Shown in pieces: positions 1 to 9,848 of a stretch of 64,000 bases of DNA. Source of the stretch: Paractinoplanes ovalisporus (GTDB lineage: Bacteria > Actinomycetota > Actinomycetes > Mycobacteriales > Micromonosporaceae). Within the stretch, counting starts at the first letter, position 1. Each line of letters starts with the position of its first letter. The notes under the pieces were generated by a model. That model was not told where the DNA came from. It worked only from the letters and a program-made list of their open reading frames with translations, and made no database searches. The position numbers and the translations under genes were made by a program. The stretch is taken from the NCBI RefSeq assembly GCF_016834655.1, contig NZ_JAENHP010000024.1, positions 92,895 through 156,894 of the forward strand, given 5' to 3'.

Positions 1-1400
<1,400 letters not shown>

Positions 1401-1407
1401 GATGGCT

Positions 1408-2355
1408 CTAGGTTACCCGCGCGCCCGGCATCGGGCCCCGGGCGGTGACCGCCTCGCGGCACACCCCGGCGGCGTTGAGCCCGGCCGCGACCTGGCCCGC
1501 GTGGGCGGCGTCGGTGGCCAGGAACACACAGGTGGGGCCGGAGCCGGAGACCAGGCCGGTGACCGCGCCCGCCTCGCTGCCGGCCTTGAGCACGTCGGCC
1601 AGCTCGGGCCGCAGCGCGAGCGCGGCCGCCTGGAGGTCGTTGCCCAGAGCGGCCGCGAGCACCTCGGGGTCGCGCTGGCGCAGCGCGGCCATCAGATCGT
1701 CGGGCCCGTCGAGGGCCTTGGGCGGCCAGGAACCGGCCCGCAGGTCGTCGAGCTTGCGATAGACCTCGGGGGTGGACAGGCCGCCATCGGCGATCGCGAC
1801 CACCCAGTGCCACGTGGTGGGCCGGGCCAGGATCGGGCTGATCGCCTCGCCGTGGCCCGTGCCGAGGGCGGTGCCGCCGTGGAGCAGGAACGGGATGTCG
1901 GAGCCGAGCGTGGCGCCCACCTCGGCCAGTTCCTCGCGGGTGAGCCCGGTGCCCCACAGCAGGTCGCAGGCGATCAGGGTGGCGGCGGCGTCGGCGCTGC
2001 CCCCGGCCAGCCCGCCGGCCAGCGGGATCGACTTGCGCAGGTGCAGCCGCGCATAGGCCGGCACCCGGGCCCGCGCGGCCAGCGCCTTGGCCGCCCGCAT
2101 GATCAGGTTGGTCTCGTCGAGCGCGAGCGTGCCCGTGCCCTCGCCCTCCATGGTCAGGGTGAGCGTGTCACCCGCCCGGGCAGTGAGCTCGTCGAACAGG
2201 CTGATCGCGTGATAGACGGTGTTGAGCTCGTGAAAGCCGTCGGCCCGCAACGGCCCCACACCGAGATGCAGATTGATCTTCGCGGGCACCCGGACACGCA
2301 CGGGCCCGTGATGCCGGCGCGGCTCGTCGTCGTCCGGTCCCCAGGCTTCGGTCAC
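1408..2355 (-). CDS. ispE: 4-diphosphocytidyl-2-C-methyl-D-erythritol kinase IspE
   Basis: GHMP-family kinase that phosphorylates CDP-ME at the 2-hydroxyl in the non-mevalonate (MEP) isoprenoid pathway. The 315 residues are the usual length. The substrate segment PAKINLHLGVG is near residue 25, the glycine-rich ATP loop PLAGGLAGGSADAAATL near residue 110, and the C-terminal GHMP motif VSGSGPTCVFL near residue 275. The ATG overlaps the stop of the upstream Uma2 gene by 4 bases, which implies translational coupling. rsmA followed by ispE is a common actinobacterial order, here interrupted by the Uma2 gene. Confidence 0.96.
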   Translation of the reverse strand: MTEAWGPDDDEPRRHHGPVRVRVPAKINLHLGVGPLRADGFHELNTVYHAISLFDELTARAGDTLTLTMEGEGTGTLALDETNLIMRAAKALAARARVPAYARLHLRKSIPLAGGLAGGSADAAATLIACDLLWGTGLTREELAEVGATLGSDIPFLLHGGTALGTGHGEAISPILARPTTWHWVVAIADGGLSTPEVYRKLDDLRAGSWPPKALDGPDDLMAALRQRDPEVLAAALGNDLQAAALALRPELADVLKAGSEAGAVTGLVSGSGPTCVFLATDAAHAGQVAAGLNAAGVCREAVTARGPMPGARVT

Positions 2356-2927
2356 GGAGTGATGTCCCCGATCGGCAACTTGATCTCGAACGGCGCGCTC
2401 AGCACCAGCTCAATATCCGAATCCGCGACCAGCTCGTATCGATCGCCGACCAGGTCATAGGCGAAGACGTGGATCGGCTCCTGCTCGACACGCCAGTAAT
2501 GGCGAATTCCGGCCGCGGCGTACTCGGCCGGTTTCTCGAGACGATCGCGCCTCTTCGTGCCGGGCGACACAACTTCGACCACGAGGACAACTTTGTGGGC
2601 CTTCGAGTAGTGCCGCTTGCCTTCGACCTCCGCATCCACCAGAAGCACATCCGGCTCGAAGGTGGTGTCCAGGCTCAGCGCAACACCGGTCGCCATGCTG
2701 GCGCGCAACCCCTCAGGGGTGCGCTGTCGCAGCCAATGCCACAGCAGGCCGACGATGTCTTGATGATCATAGGTGGGGGAAGGAACCACGATCATGACTC
2801 CGTCGCTGAGCTCGACGCGTGGAGCGTCATCGGGGAGAGCGAGCACATCTTCAACGGTGTGGTCAGCGAGACGCTGCCGGAGCGGATCGGGCGACCACAT
2901 GACATGACCGGCCGGTTCTGCGGTCAT
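2352..2927 (-). CDS. Uma2 family protein (PD-(D/E)XK nuclease fold)
   Basis: A 191-residue single-domain protein of the Uma2 (DUF820) family, a restriction-endonuclease-like fold abundant in Actinoplanes, Streptomyces and cyanobacteria with no settled function. The nuclease-fold pattern is visible: EPDVLLVD near residue 92 supplies the Asp, VVLVVEVVSPG near residue 113 the Glu, and RRDRLEKPAEYAAAGIRHYW the helix with the conserved Asp and Lys. The acidic residues are intact, so the fold could be catalytic. It overlaps rsmA upstream and ispE downstream by 4 bases each (ATGA junctions), so it is translationally embedded in a housekeeping operon. Confidence 0.9.
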   Translation of the reverse strand: MTAEPAGHVMWSPDPLRQRLADHTVEDVLALPDDAPRVELSDGVMIVVPSPTYDHQDIVGLLWHWLRQRTPEGLRASMATGVALSLDTTFEPDVLLVDAEVEGKRHYSKAHKVVLVVEVVSPGTKRRDRLEKPAEYAAAGIRHYWRVEQEPIHVFAYDLVGDRYELVADSDIELVLSAPFEIKLPIGDITP

Positions 2928-3811
2928 GAGTCCACCTCCTCGGGCTGCGTGTCGGACGGGCTGAGCTTACCGCCGGGAGGCGACAGTTTGGCCGCGGCCG
3001 CGATCGCCACGAACTGCTCGACGGTCAGTGACTCGCCGCGTGCCTGTGGGCTGATCCCGGCCGCCACCAGCACCTCCTCGGCCCGGGCGGCGCCACCGGC
3101 CCACCCGGCCAAGGCCGCCCGCAGGGTCTTGCGGCGCTGGGCGAAGGCCGCGTCGACCACCGCGAACACCGCCGATCGATCGATGTCACCCGGAGGAGTG
3201 CGCCGGGTGAAGGCGACCAGCCCCGAATCCACATTGGGCACCGGCCAGAAAACGGCCGGGGGCACCTTTCCGGCCGCACGGGCGTCGGCATACCAGGCCA
3301 GCTTCACCGAAGGGACGCCGTACACCTTGGAACCGGGACCCGCGACGAGCCGATCGGCCACCTCTTTCTGCACCATGACCAGGCCCCCACGCAGGCTGGG
3401 CAGCTCGGCCAGCAGGTGCAGCACGACCGGGACGGCCACGTTGTAGGGCAGGTTGGCCACCAGCATCGTCGGCGCCGGGTCGAAGTCACCGCCCCGCACG
3501 TGCAGGGCATCCGCGTTGTGCACGGTCAGGTGAGCCGCCGTGACCGTGGCGGGCAGTGCCTCGGCCAGCCGCGGGTCGATCTCGACCGCGTGCACGTGCT
3601 TCACGGCGCCGGCCAGCCCCAGCGTGAGCGACCCCAGACCCGGCCCCACCTCGAGAGCGACGTCGTCGGGGGTGAGCCCGGCCGCGGCCACGATGCGCCG
3701 GATCGTGTTCGGGTCGTGCAGAAAGTTCTGACCGAGCTTCTTCGTGGGGGCCACACCCAGCCGGGCGGCCAGTTCCCGGATCTCCGCCGGGCCGAGAAGT
3801 GCGTCAGCCAT
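2924..3811 (-). CDS. rsmA: 16S rRNA (adenine1518-N6/adenine1519-N6)-dimethyltransferase RsmA
   Basis: SAM-dependent enzyme (KsgA) that dimethylates two adjacent adenines in the 3'-terminal hairpin of 16S rRNA. The N-terminal KKLGQNFLHDPN, the SAM loop EVGPGLGSLT and the target-base motif NLPYNVAVPV (NLPY) are all present, as is the C-terminal rRNA-binding domain. I place the start at ATG 3811, giving 295 residues. The reading frame extends 3 codons further to a TTG at 3820, but that would nearly abut the tatD stop at 3823. Co-oriented with tatD upstream (11-base gap) and coupled to Uma2 downstream. No rpfB gene separates it from tatD, unlike in M. tuberculosis. Confidence 0.96.
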   Translation of the reverse strand: MADALLGPAEIRELAARLGVAPTKKLGQNFLHDPNTIRRIVAAAGLTPDDVALEVGPGLGSLTLGLAGAVKHVHAVEIDPRLAEALPATVTAAHLTVHNADALHVRGGDFDPAPTMLVANLPYNVAVPVVLHLLAELPSLRGGLVMVQKEVADRLVAGPGSKVYGVPSVKLAWYADARAAGKVPPAVFWPVPNVDSGLVAFTRRTPPGDIDRSAVFAVVDAAFAQRRKTLRAALAGWAGGAARAEEVLVAAGISPQARGESLTVEQFVAIAAAAKLSPPGGKLSPSDTQPEEVDS

Positions 3812-3822
3812 GGGTTCCAAGC

Positions 3823-4731
3823 CTAGTCGGGAGCCTGATGCCAGGGACCGAAGACCCGGTCACCGTTCGCCGAGATCGCGGCGCACAGCGCGTCGACGTC
3901 ATCACCCCTGGTCGCGGCCAGGGCCCGTACGGTCAGGGGGATCAGGTAGGAGGCGTTGGGGCGGCCCCGGTGCGGCATCGGGGTCAGGTAGGGCGCGTCG
4001 GTCTCCACCATGATCTGCTCGGCCGGGGTCAGGGCGGCCGCCTCACGCAGGTTGCCGGCGCTGGCGAAGGTCACCGTTCCGGCGAAGCTGAGATGGAAGC
4101 CCCGGCGCACGCACTCGGCCGCGAATTCGGCGTCGCCGGAGAAACAGTGCATGACGACCGTTTCCGGGGCGCCCTCCTCGTCGAGCACCCGCAGCACGTC
4201 GGCGTGGGCGTCCCGATCGTGGATGATCAGCGCCTTGCCGTAGCGCTTGGCGATCGCGATGTGCCCCCGGAAGCTCGCCTCCTGGGCCGCGCGGCCCTCT
4301 TCCCCCGTACGGAAGGTGTCGAGGCCGGTCTCCCCGATCCCCCGCACCCGGGGCTCGGCCGCGAGCGCCTCGATCACGCGCAACGACTCGTCCAGGTCGG
4401 ACAGCAGCGGCGCCTCGTTCGGATGCAGCGCGACCGCGGCCAGCACCGACGGGTGGCGCGCGGCCAGCTCGGCCCCCCAGCGCGACGACGGCTCGTCCAC
4501 TCCGACCTGGACGATCCGGTCGACGCCGGCCTTCGCGGCCGCGGTGATCAGGGCTTCGGCCGGGTCGGCGTCGCCCCCGGGCACACCGGCCTCCTGGACG
4601 GTCAGGTCCAGGTGGGTGTGGCTGTCGAAGACCGGCACGGCGAGCGGCTCGGGGGCGGCGGGAAACTCGCCCGCCCGGCGGCGCGCCTTCTCCCGCCGGG
4701 ATTCCGAAGGTGACGTTGGCATGTGAGACAT
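3823..4731 (-). CDS. tatD: TatD family metal-dependent DNase
   Basis: TIM-barrel hydrolase of the TatD family, a two-metal 3'-5' exonuclease in DNA repair and turnover. The metal motif FDSHTHLD is near residue 40; the conserved histidines of VALHPNEA, IIHDRDAH and MHCFSGD follow, with the C-terminal ETDAPYL. Starts are ATG 4731 (302 residues) or ATG 4722; both lie in a short polar N-terminal leader, and the frame stays open far upstream through sequence that does not look like protein. Divergent from the unknown gene at 4800. It leads the tatD-rsmA-Uma2-ispE run. Confidence 0.94.
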   Translation of the reverse strand: MSHMPTSPSESRREKARRRAGEFPAAPEPLAVPVFDSHTHLDLTVQEAGVPGGDADPAEALITAAAKAGVDRIVQVGVDEPSSRWGAELAARHPSVLAAVALHPNEAPLLSDLDESLRVIEALAAEPRVRGIGETGLDTFRTGEEGRAAQEASFRGHIAIAKRYGKALIIHDRDAHADVLRVLDEEGAPETVVMHCFSGDAEFAAECVRRGFHLSFAGTVTFASAGNLREAAALTPAEQIMVETDAPYLTPMPHRGRPNASYLIPLTVRALAATRGDDVDALCAAISANGDRVFGPWHQAPD

Positions 4732-4799
4732 TCTGCACTTCGACCTTGTGGCTACCGTTTGTTCACCTCGAGTCCACTGCTGTTGTCTATTTTCCGACC

Positions 4800-5834
4800 G
4801 TGACCGTGACGGGCGAGGACAGCGTGATCGAGACTGATCCGCTCGAGCCTGCGCTCTCCGCCCCGCTGCGGCGCGACCTCGGCTGGGCTCAGGTGCAGCA
4901 GATGAGCCAGTCGGCCCACTACCGCGACGACTACGTCCTGCGTCAGATCCGGGCCACGGCGGCCATCCGGCGCGGCACCCGGATGACCAAGGTGCTCTCT
5001 CCGGCCCAGGTCTCCGGGCATCTGGGCGGTTGGCTTCCGTACGGCTTCTGCTACCGCGCCTGCGACGTCGCGCACCTGACCGACCCGCGCGACCTGGCCC
5101 TTCTCGGCACCGACGGCGTGACCGACTCCGAGGTGGCCTACGCGCTGCGCTGGCGTGCGGTTGACCCGCTCGACTACGAGATCCCCGGTGGCCCGGCCCA
5201 GCCCGGCCTGGCGATGATCCAGTCACACCAGCGGATCGGCGCGATGATCCTGGGCACCGGCTTCTCGCCCAGCACCGACGACCTGATCCCGGAATACGTC
5301 ACGGCCGGGTTCGCCGACCTGCCGATCCCGGCCAACTCGCAGATCGTTGCGCACGTGCCAGGCGGCGAAGAGGTGATCCTCTACACCTACCAGCCGGAGC
5401 AGAACGGCTGGCTGCGTCTGGCCGGCCCGCGCTGGCGGGGACTGCTCGAGAACCTGCCCGGCGTCAGCCCCGAGCGCGAATACGTGCCGTGCACCGCGAC
5501 CGGCTCGGCGAAACTGGTCGGGCACATCAAGGACAAGGAGTACGAGGCCGTCGCCGACCCGCCGGAGGAGTTCCGCGTGCGGGCGCTGACCCGCGCGGCC
5601 CGCTACCCGGTGTCGACCCTGAGCCGCCGCGCCGAGCAGGCCCTGTGGCGCGGGGTGCCGTGCTGGGTGCTGCAACGCGACGAGGCCTGGGCCCGCCTGC
5701 GCCTGGTCCGGCCCGACAACGACTCGCTCGCGGCCACCGGCGCGCGCTGTTACGAGCGCGGCGTCTACGAGTCCTGGGCCCCGGTCGGCGAGCTCCTCGA
5801 CCATCACATCGCCGACATCCCGTACGTCCTCTGA
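4800..5834 (+). CDS. Conserved hypothetical protein, 344 residues
   Basis: Not recognised. Strongly biased third-position GC and clean soluble-protein composition support coding. No signal peptide or membrane helix is visible; the middle is rich in Tyr and Trp and the C-terminal half is Arg/Leu-rich. GTG 4800 is chosen as the first start after the divergent tatD promoter region. GTG 4824 is an alternative with GAGGA 4 bases upstream and would shorten it by 8 residues. It converges on the next gene with a gap of only 3 bases. Confidence 0.8.
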   Translation: MTVTGEDSVIETDPLEPALSAPLRRDLGWAQVQQMSQSAHYRDDYVLRQIRATAAIRRGTRMTKVLSPAQVSGHLGGWLPYGFCYRACDVAHLTDPRDLALLGTDGVTDSEVAYALRWRAVDPLDYEIPGGPAQPGLAMIQSHQRIGAMILGTGFSPSTDDLIPEYVTAGFADLPIPANSQIVAHVPGGEEVILYTYQPEQNGWLRLAGPRWRGLLENLPGVSPEREYVPCTATGSAKLVGHIKDKEYEAVADPPEEFRVRALTRAARYPVSTLSRRAEQALWRGVPCWVLQRDEAWARLRLVRPDNDSLAATGARCYERGVYESWAPVGELLDHHIADIPYVL

Positions 5835-5837
5835 CCG

Positions 5838-6413
5838 TCAGCGACCGCGGGTGAGCACGTAGAGGCCGTCCTCGCCGCGATGGAAGTCCTCGCGCCAGTG
5901 CCCGGGGACGCTCTCCTCGAACAGCTGCGCCGACAGCACGAGCAGGTCGGGCACAGGTCCGAGCGCTACCGGCCCGTACCGCATGAACCTCTCCCAGTCG
6001 TACTCGGGCGGGTTCCGGGAATTGTCGAGGACCAGTCCGACCGTCTCGTCGGGCCGCGCGCGGATCCGCCGACGGAGAACGCCGGTAAGCCGCTCCCGCA
6101 GATCCATCGGCTGACCGTCGAGGTAGTAGATCTGGGTCTCGCCCTCGATCGCATTCGCCTCGAACAGCGAGAGCAGGCCGCCCGCGCCGTCCCACCAGGT
6201 GATGTGGAGCGGGGCGATCGCCAGCTCGATCAGCCGGGCGACCTCGTCGACCGCCATCGGGACATGGTCGCCCTCGACGTTCAGCAGAACGGCTGTCCCG
6301 TGTGCCTTGTGGACGATCGACACACCGGCCGACTCCAGATCCTCGACCAGCGCCAGGAACTCCTCGGCGCTGGTGCGGGACGACCGGAACCAGGACACGA
6401 ACGCGTCGGACAT
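5838..6413 (-). CDS. Hypothetical protein, 191 residues
   Basis: Not recognised. The ATG at 6413 has a strong ribosome site, AGGAG 7 bases upstream, and is preferred over a GTG 7 codons earlier. The protein is soluble and acidic, starts MSDAFVSWF and has a central WWDGAGGLLSLFE segment. No catalytic motif is apparent. It converges with the gene at 4800 and lies downstream of the secreted PKD protein, separated from it by a strong hairpin terminator (6435-6469) that falls in its own leader. It probably has a separate promoter or depends on read-through. Confidence 0.82.
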   Translation of the reverse strand: MSDAFVSWFRSSRTSAEEFLALVEDLESAGVSIVHKAHGTAVLLNVEGDHVPMAVDEVARLIELAIAPLHITWWDGAGGLLSLFEANAIEGETQIYYLDGQPMDLRERLTGVLRRRIRARPDETVGLVLDNSRNPPEYDWERFMRYGPVALGPVPDLLVLSAQLFEESVPGHWREDFHRGEDGLYVLTRGR

Positions 6414-6434
6414 GCATCTCCTCTTGGAACGCAC

Positions 6435-6469
6435 AAGCCGGCGCCACCCTCCTCGGGTGACGCCGGCTT
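6435..6469 (-). terminator. Hairpin terminator after the PKD-domain gene
   Basis: A 15-base stem, AAGCCGGCGCCACCC against GGGTGACGCCGGCTT with one G-U-type mismatch and a 5-base loop, starts 16 bases after the stop of the gene ending at 6486. There is no clear U-tract, as is usual in high-GC actinomycetes. It overlaps the leader of the gene starting at 6413. Confidence 0.75.
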
Positions 6470-6485
6470 GACGTGCGGTGTCAGA

Positions 6486-7715
6486 TCAGCTGATCGGCCG
6501 CGCGTACGGCTGGAAGTTGTCGAGGTTCTGAGCCCAGTCCGCGGCACCGAAGCCGATGCCGATGATGCCCTTGGGGGTGTTCTTCAGGGGCAGCGAGAAC
6601 TTGCCCTTGGAGATGGTCACCCGGCGGTCGCAGGAGGCGGGCGTGGTCGTGTCGGCGTTGGCCCACGACTTGCCGGTCCAGCAGACGAAGTGGCCGTTGT
6701 TCTTCAGCACGATGATGCCGGCGTACATCTCCTTGATGCCGGAGCCCTTGTCGGTCGCCGTGCCCTTGATCGCCTTCCACGACGAGGCCTTGCTCGCCTT
6801 GGACGGAACGGTCAGCTTGAGCACCGGACGCCAGGAGTCCTTCTTCAGCGTCACCTTGCCCACCGTGATGGCGGTGGCGGCACCGTACTTGTTGTAGACG
6901 GTTGCCTTCAGCGTCTTCGCGCCCGCCGGAACGGACTTGCCGTTGGCCGGAAGCGAGTAGTAGTAACGCGTGATCTTCTGCTTCTTGGGCGACATGGCCG
7001 TGGCCCGGGTGTCACCCCACGCCACCGTGACCTTCGTGGCGCCGGCCGGGACCTGAGTCATCTCCCAGACGAACTTCTCGCCGTGCCAGACCGACGACTT
7101 GTTCAGCTTGTACTTGAGAACCGGGTTGGCCACGGTCGGGCCGACCGACTTGGCGACCTTCTTGTTGCCGGCCTCGTCGGTCACCGTCAGCGTGATCGGC
7201 TTCTTGCCGGACGACTTGTACGTGTGCGAGACGTTCTTCGCGGTCCAGTGCAGGGTCTGCGTCTGGCCGTCGCCCCAGGTGACCACGCGAGTGATCTTCT
7301 CGGGCCGGCTGACGTTGTCGGCGACGCCGACCACGGTGATCGTGACGGTCTGGCCGGTGAAGATCGACCACCGGTTCAGGCTGAACGCACCCGAGGGCGG
7401 GGTCTTGTCCGTGGCCGGCGGCGGCGTGGTGACCGGCGGCGTCACCGGAGGGGTGGTGACGGGCGGCGTCACCGGCGGCGTGGTGACCGGCGGCGTCGTG
7501 TCGGGAGTCGACGGCGGCGTCACCGGAGGGGTGGTGGGCGGCGTCGTGTCGGGAGTCGACGGCGGCGTCGCCGGAGGCGTGGTGGGCGGCGCGGGCGACT
7601 CCGTCGCGTCGGGCAGCGGCGGCGGCTCAGCCAGCGCCGGCGCGACGAACAGGCCGCTGGCCAGGGCGCCGCTGATCACGGCCGCGAGCAGCGGGCGCGA
7701 GAGGCGAGTGTTCAA
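6486..7715 (-). CDS. Secreted proline/threonine-rich protein with PKD-like domains
   Basis: A 409-residue exported protein. Residues 1-30 form a signal peptide (SRPLLAAVISGALASG core, ALA-EPP cleavage context). Residues 30-110 are a Pro/Thr linker built from repeated TPPVTPP units, typical of a wall-spanning stalk. The rest carries immunoglobulin-like beta repeats with PKD signatures (VTWGDGQTQTLHW, VSHTYKSSGKKPITLTVTDEAGN, VAWGDT). A C-terminal domain with two Cys follows. The start is TTG 7715 because AGGAG lies 7 bases upstream; the frame opens earlier without a site. There is no sortase motif or transmembrane tail, so it is probably released or loosely held. Confidence 0.87.
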   Translation of the reverse strand: MNTRLSRPLLAAVISGALASGLFVAPALAEPPPLPDATESPAPPTTPPATPPSTPDTTPPTTPPVTPPSTPDTTPPVTTPPVTPPVTTPPVTPPVTTPPPATDKTPPSGAFSLNRWSIFTGQTVTITVVGVADNVSRPEKITRVVTWGDGQTQTLHWTAKNVSHTYKSSGKKPITLTVTDEAGNKKVAKSVGPTVANPVLKYKLNKSSVWHGEKFVWEMTQVPAGATKVTVAWGDTRATAMSPKKQKITRYYYSLPANGKSVPAGAKTLKATVYNKYGAATAITVGKVTLKKDSWRPVLKLTVPSKASKASSWKAIKGTATDKGSGIKEMYAGIIVLKNNGHFVCWTGKSWANADTTTPASCDRRVTISKGKFSLPLKNTPKGIIGIGFGAADWAQNLDNFQPYARPIS

Positions 7716-7766
7716 GGAACTGCTCCTTCGAGGGGGTAAAACCTCACGAAGGGGGCACAACTGACC

Positions 7767-7788
7767 CGGCTTCGACAGAACGAAGCCG
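7767..7788 (-). promoter_or_regulatory. Small hairpin in the leader of the PKD-domain gene
   Basis: Perfect 8-base arms CGGCTTCG and CGAAGCCG around a 6-base loop, about 50 bases upstream of the TTG start at 7715. It could be an RNA structure in the leader or half of a protein-binding site. Function is not known. Confidence 0.35.
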
Positions 7789-7833
7789 TATCGATGTAAC
7801 GCTGGTGTTCCCCCGTGGAGCGCGAACGCTACC

Positions 7834-7858
7834 GGATTGATCTCACGTCGATCAATCC
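7834..7858. promoter_or_regulatory. Perfect 9-7-9 inverted repeat upstream of the PKD-domain gene
   Basis: GGATTGATC and GATCAATCC are separated by TCACGTC, about 120 bases upstream of the TTG start at 7715. It is AT-richer than its surroundings, as expected of an operator or promoter. The regulator is unknown. Confidence 0.5.
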
Positions 7859-7866
7859 TATAAATG

Positions 7867-7907
7867 GACGAGGCTCATTGGCACCGTTAGTGCCAATGAG
7901 CCTCGTC
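7867..7907 (-). terminator. Strong hairpin terminator after metG
   Basis: Perfect 18-base stem with a 5-base loop (CGTTA), 12 bases past the metG stop. Arm core is GAGGCTCATTGGCAC. It is the strongest hairpin in this part of the window and insulates metG from the PKD gene. Confidence 0.85.
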
Positions 7908-7919
7908 GATGGAATGAGA

Positions 7920-9716
7920 TCAGCCTGCTAGACGAGCCAACTCCTCCTCGATCACCGAGGGCTCGAGCTTGCGGAAGACCGGTTTCGGCGCCGCCAGCGG
8001 CGTTCCTGTGACCAACGGCACTGACTCCCAGCGGGCGCCAACCGTGTAGTCACCCGTGAGCACCGGGTAGCCGGGGCCGCCGTCAAGGTCGTCGACCTCT
8101 TCGATGCGCGGCATCGGCGCGTGCACACCCTCACCGCCGAGCAGCTCGAACACCTTCTGCGCGGAGTGCGGCAGGAACGGCGTCAGCAGCGTGTTGGCGT
8201 CGCTGACGACCTGGAGCGCCACGGCGAGGACGGTGCCCTGGCGGGGCTTCTCCTCTTCGCTCTTGAGCTTCCAGGGGGCCTGCTCGGACAGGTATTTGTT
8301 GGCCTCGGCGACGACCTTCATCGCCTCGCCGATCGCCGCCTTCTGCCGGTGCTTGCCGATCAGTTCGCCGACCGTGGCGAAACCGGCCTTCGCGACCGCC
8401 AGCAACGCCTCGTCCTCGGGGGTCAGGTCGACCGCCTCGGGAATGGCGCCGAAGTTCTTGGCGGCCATCGAGATCGAGCGGTTGACCAGGTTGCCCCAGC
8501 CCGCCACCAGCTCGTCGTTGTTGCGCCGCACGAACTCGGCCCAGGTGAAGTCGGTGTCGTTGGACTCCGGACCGGCGACCGCGATGAAGTAGCGCAGGGC
8601 ATCGGCGTCGTAGCGCTCCAGGAAGTCGCGCACATAGATGACGACCCGCCGCGACGACGAGAACTTCTTGCCCTCCATCGTCAGGAACTCGCTCGAGACC
8701 ACCTCGGTCGGCAGGTTGAGCCGGCCCAGCTCGCCCGGCTCGCCGCCCTTGTCACCCTCGCCGGAATAGCCGAGCAGCAGCGCCGGCCAGATCACCGAGT
8801 GGAAGACGATGTTGTCCTTGCCCATGAAGTAGTAGCCCAGGGCGTCCTTGCCTTGGGCGTCGGCCGACCACCACTGGCGCCAGGCCTCGGGGTCGCCCGA
8901 GCGACGGGCCCACTCGATCGAGGCCGAGAGGTAGCCGATCACGGCGTCGAACCAGACGTAGATGCGCTTGTCGTTGCGGTCACGCCAGCCGTCGAGCGGG
9001 ATCGGCACGCCCCACTCGAGGTCGCGGGTGATGGCCCGGGGCTGCAGGTCGTCGAGCAGGTTGCGCGAGAACTTCAGGACGTTGGGCCGCCAGTTCTCCC
9101 GCTGGTCGAGCCAGTTGCCGATGGCCTCGGCGAAGGCGGGCAGGTCGAGGAAGAAGTGTTCGGTCTCGACGAACTCCGGCGTCTCCCCATTGATCTTGGA
9201 GCGCGGGTTGATGAGCTGCTCGGGGTCGAGCTGATTGCCGCAGTTGTCGCACTGGTCGCCCCGCGCGCTGTCGTAACCACAGATCGGGCAGGTGCCCTCG
9301 ATGTAGCGGTCGGGCAGGGTGCGCCCGGTCGACGGCGACCGCGCGCCCAGCGTCGTGCGCTTGACGATGTAACCGTTGCGCTCGAGCGCAGTGAACAGCT
9401 CCTGCACCACCGCGTAGTGGTTGCGCGTGGTGGTGCGGGTGAACAGGTCGTAGGACAGGCCGAGCCCGTGCAGGTCCTCGACGATGACACGGTTGTACCG
9501 ATCGGCCAGCTCGCGGGCGGTCACGCCCTCGGCGTCGGCCTGCACCTGGATCGGCGTGCCGTGCTCGTCCGTCCCCGAGACCATGAGCACGTCGTGGCCG
9601 GCCATGCGCATGTACCGGCTGAAAACGTCGGAGGGCACCCCGAAGCCGGAGACATGACCGATGTGGCGCGGGCCGTTGGCATAGGGCCAGGCAACCGCGG
9701 CGAGAACGTGACTCAT
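7920..9716 (-). CDS. metG: Methionine--tRNA ligase
   Basis: Class I aminoacyl-tRNA synthetase that charges tRNA-Met. The HIGH motif is residues 18-21. The zinc knuckle CPIC...CDNC is near residue 140, and the KMSKS loop appears as KKFSSSR near residue 350. The 598 residues are typical of the actinobacterial form without the C-terminal dimerisation domain. ATG 9716 is chosen; a TTG 3 codons earlier is less likely. Convergent with the PKD gene through a terminator and divergent from the membrane-protein gene at 9849. metG beside tatD and rsmI is a conserved actinobacterial arrangement. Confidence 0.97.
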   Translation of the reverse strand: MSHVLAAVAWPYANGPRHIGHVSGFGVPSDVFSRYMRMAGHDVLMVSGTDEHGTPIQVQADAEGVTARELADRYNRVIVEDLHGLGLSYDLFTRTTTRNHYAVVQELFTALERNGYIVKRTTLGARSPSTGRTLPDRYIEGTCPICGYDSARGDQCDNCGNQLDPEQLINPRSKINGETPEFVETEHFFLDLPAFAEAIGNWLDQRENWRPNVLKFSRNLLDDLQPRAITRDLEWGVPIPLDGWRDRNDKRIYVWFDAVIGYLSASIEWARRSGDPEAWRQWWSADAQGKDALGYYFMGKDNIVFHSVIWPALLLGYSGEGDKGGEPGELGRLNLPTEVVSSEFLTMEGKKFSSSRRVVIYVRDFLERYDADALRYFIAVAGPESNDTDFTWAEFVRRNNDELVAGWGNLVNRSISMAAKNFGAIPEAVDLTPEDEALLAVAKAGFATVGELIGKHRQKAAIGEAMKVVAEANKYLSEQAPWKLKSEEEKPRQGTVLAVALQVVSDANTLLTPFLPHSAQKVFELLGGEGVHAPMPRIEEVDDLDGGPGYPVLTGDYTVGARWESVPLVTGTPLAAPKPVFRKLEPSVIEEELARLAG

Positions 9717-9848
9717 GAGGTACAAGCGTAGTGAGCGGCCGGGGCGGCTCGCGAACGGATTCGCTCAGGCTCCCGCGAGATACGCATTTATCACGACACG
9801 CCCGATTCTAAACGTGATCACCGCTCGGCCGCGTAGTCCAATGGACCG

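Noticed and set aside
3812..3820. TTG start for rsmA at 3820
   Set aside because: ATG 3811 gives the standard N-terminus and leaves space for a ribosome site after the tatD stop.
7381..7640. DNA repeat array in the PKD gene
   Set aside because: Repetition comes from the encoded TPPVTPP linker and is part of the protein.
8121..9731. A 536-codon open frame opposite metG
   Set aside because: High-GC antisense shadow: Arg/Gly/Val-rich product without domain; metG motifs on the other strand are complete.
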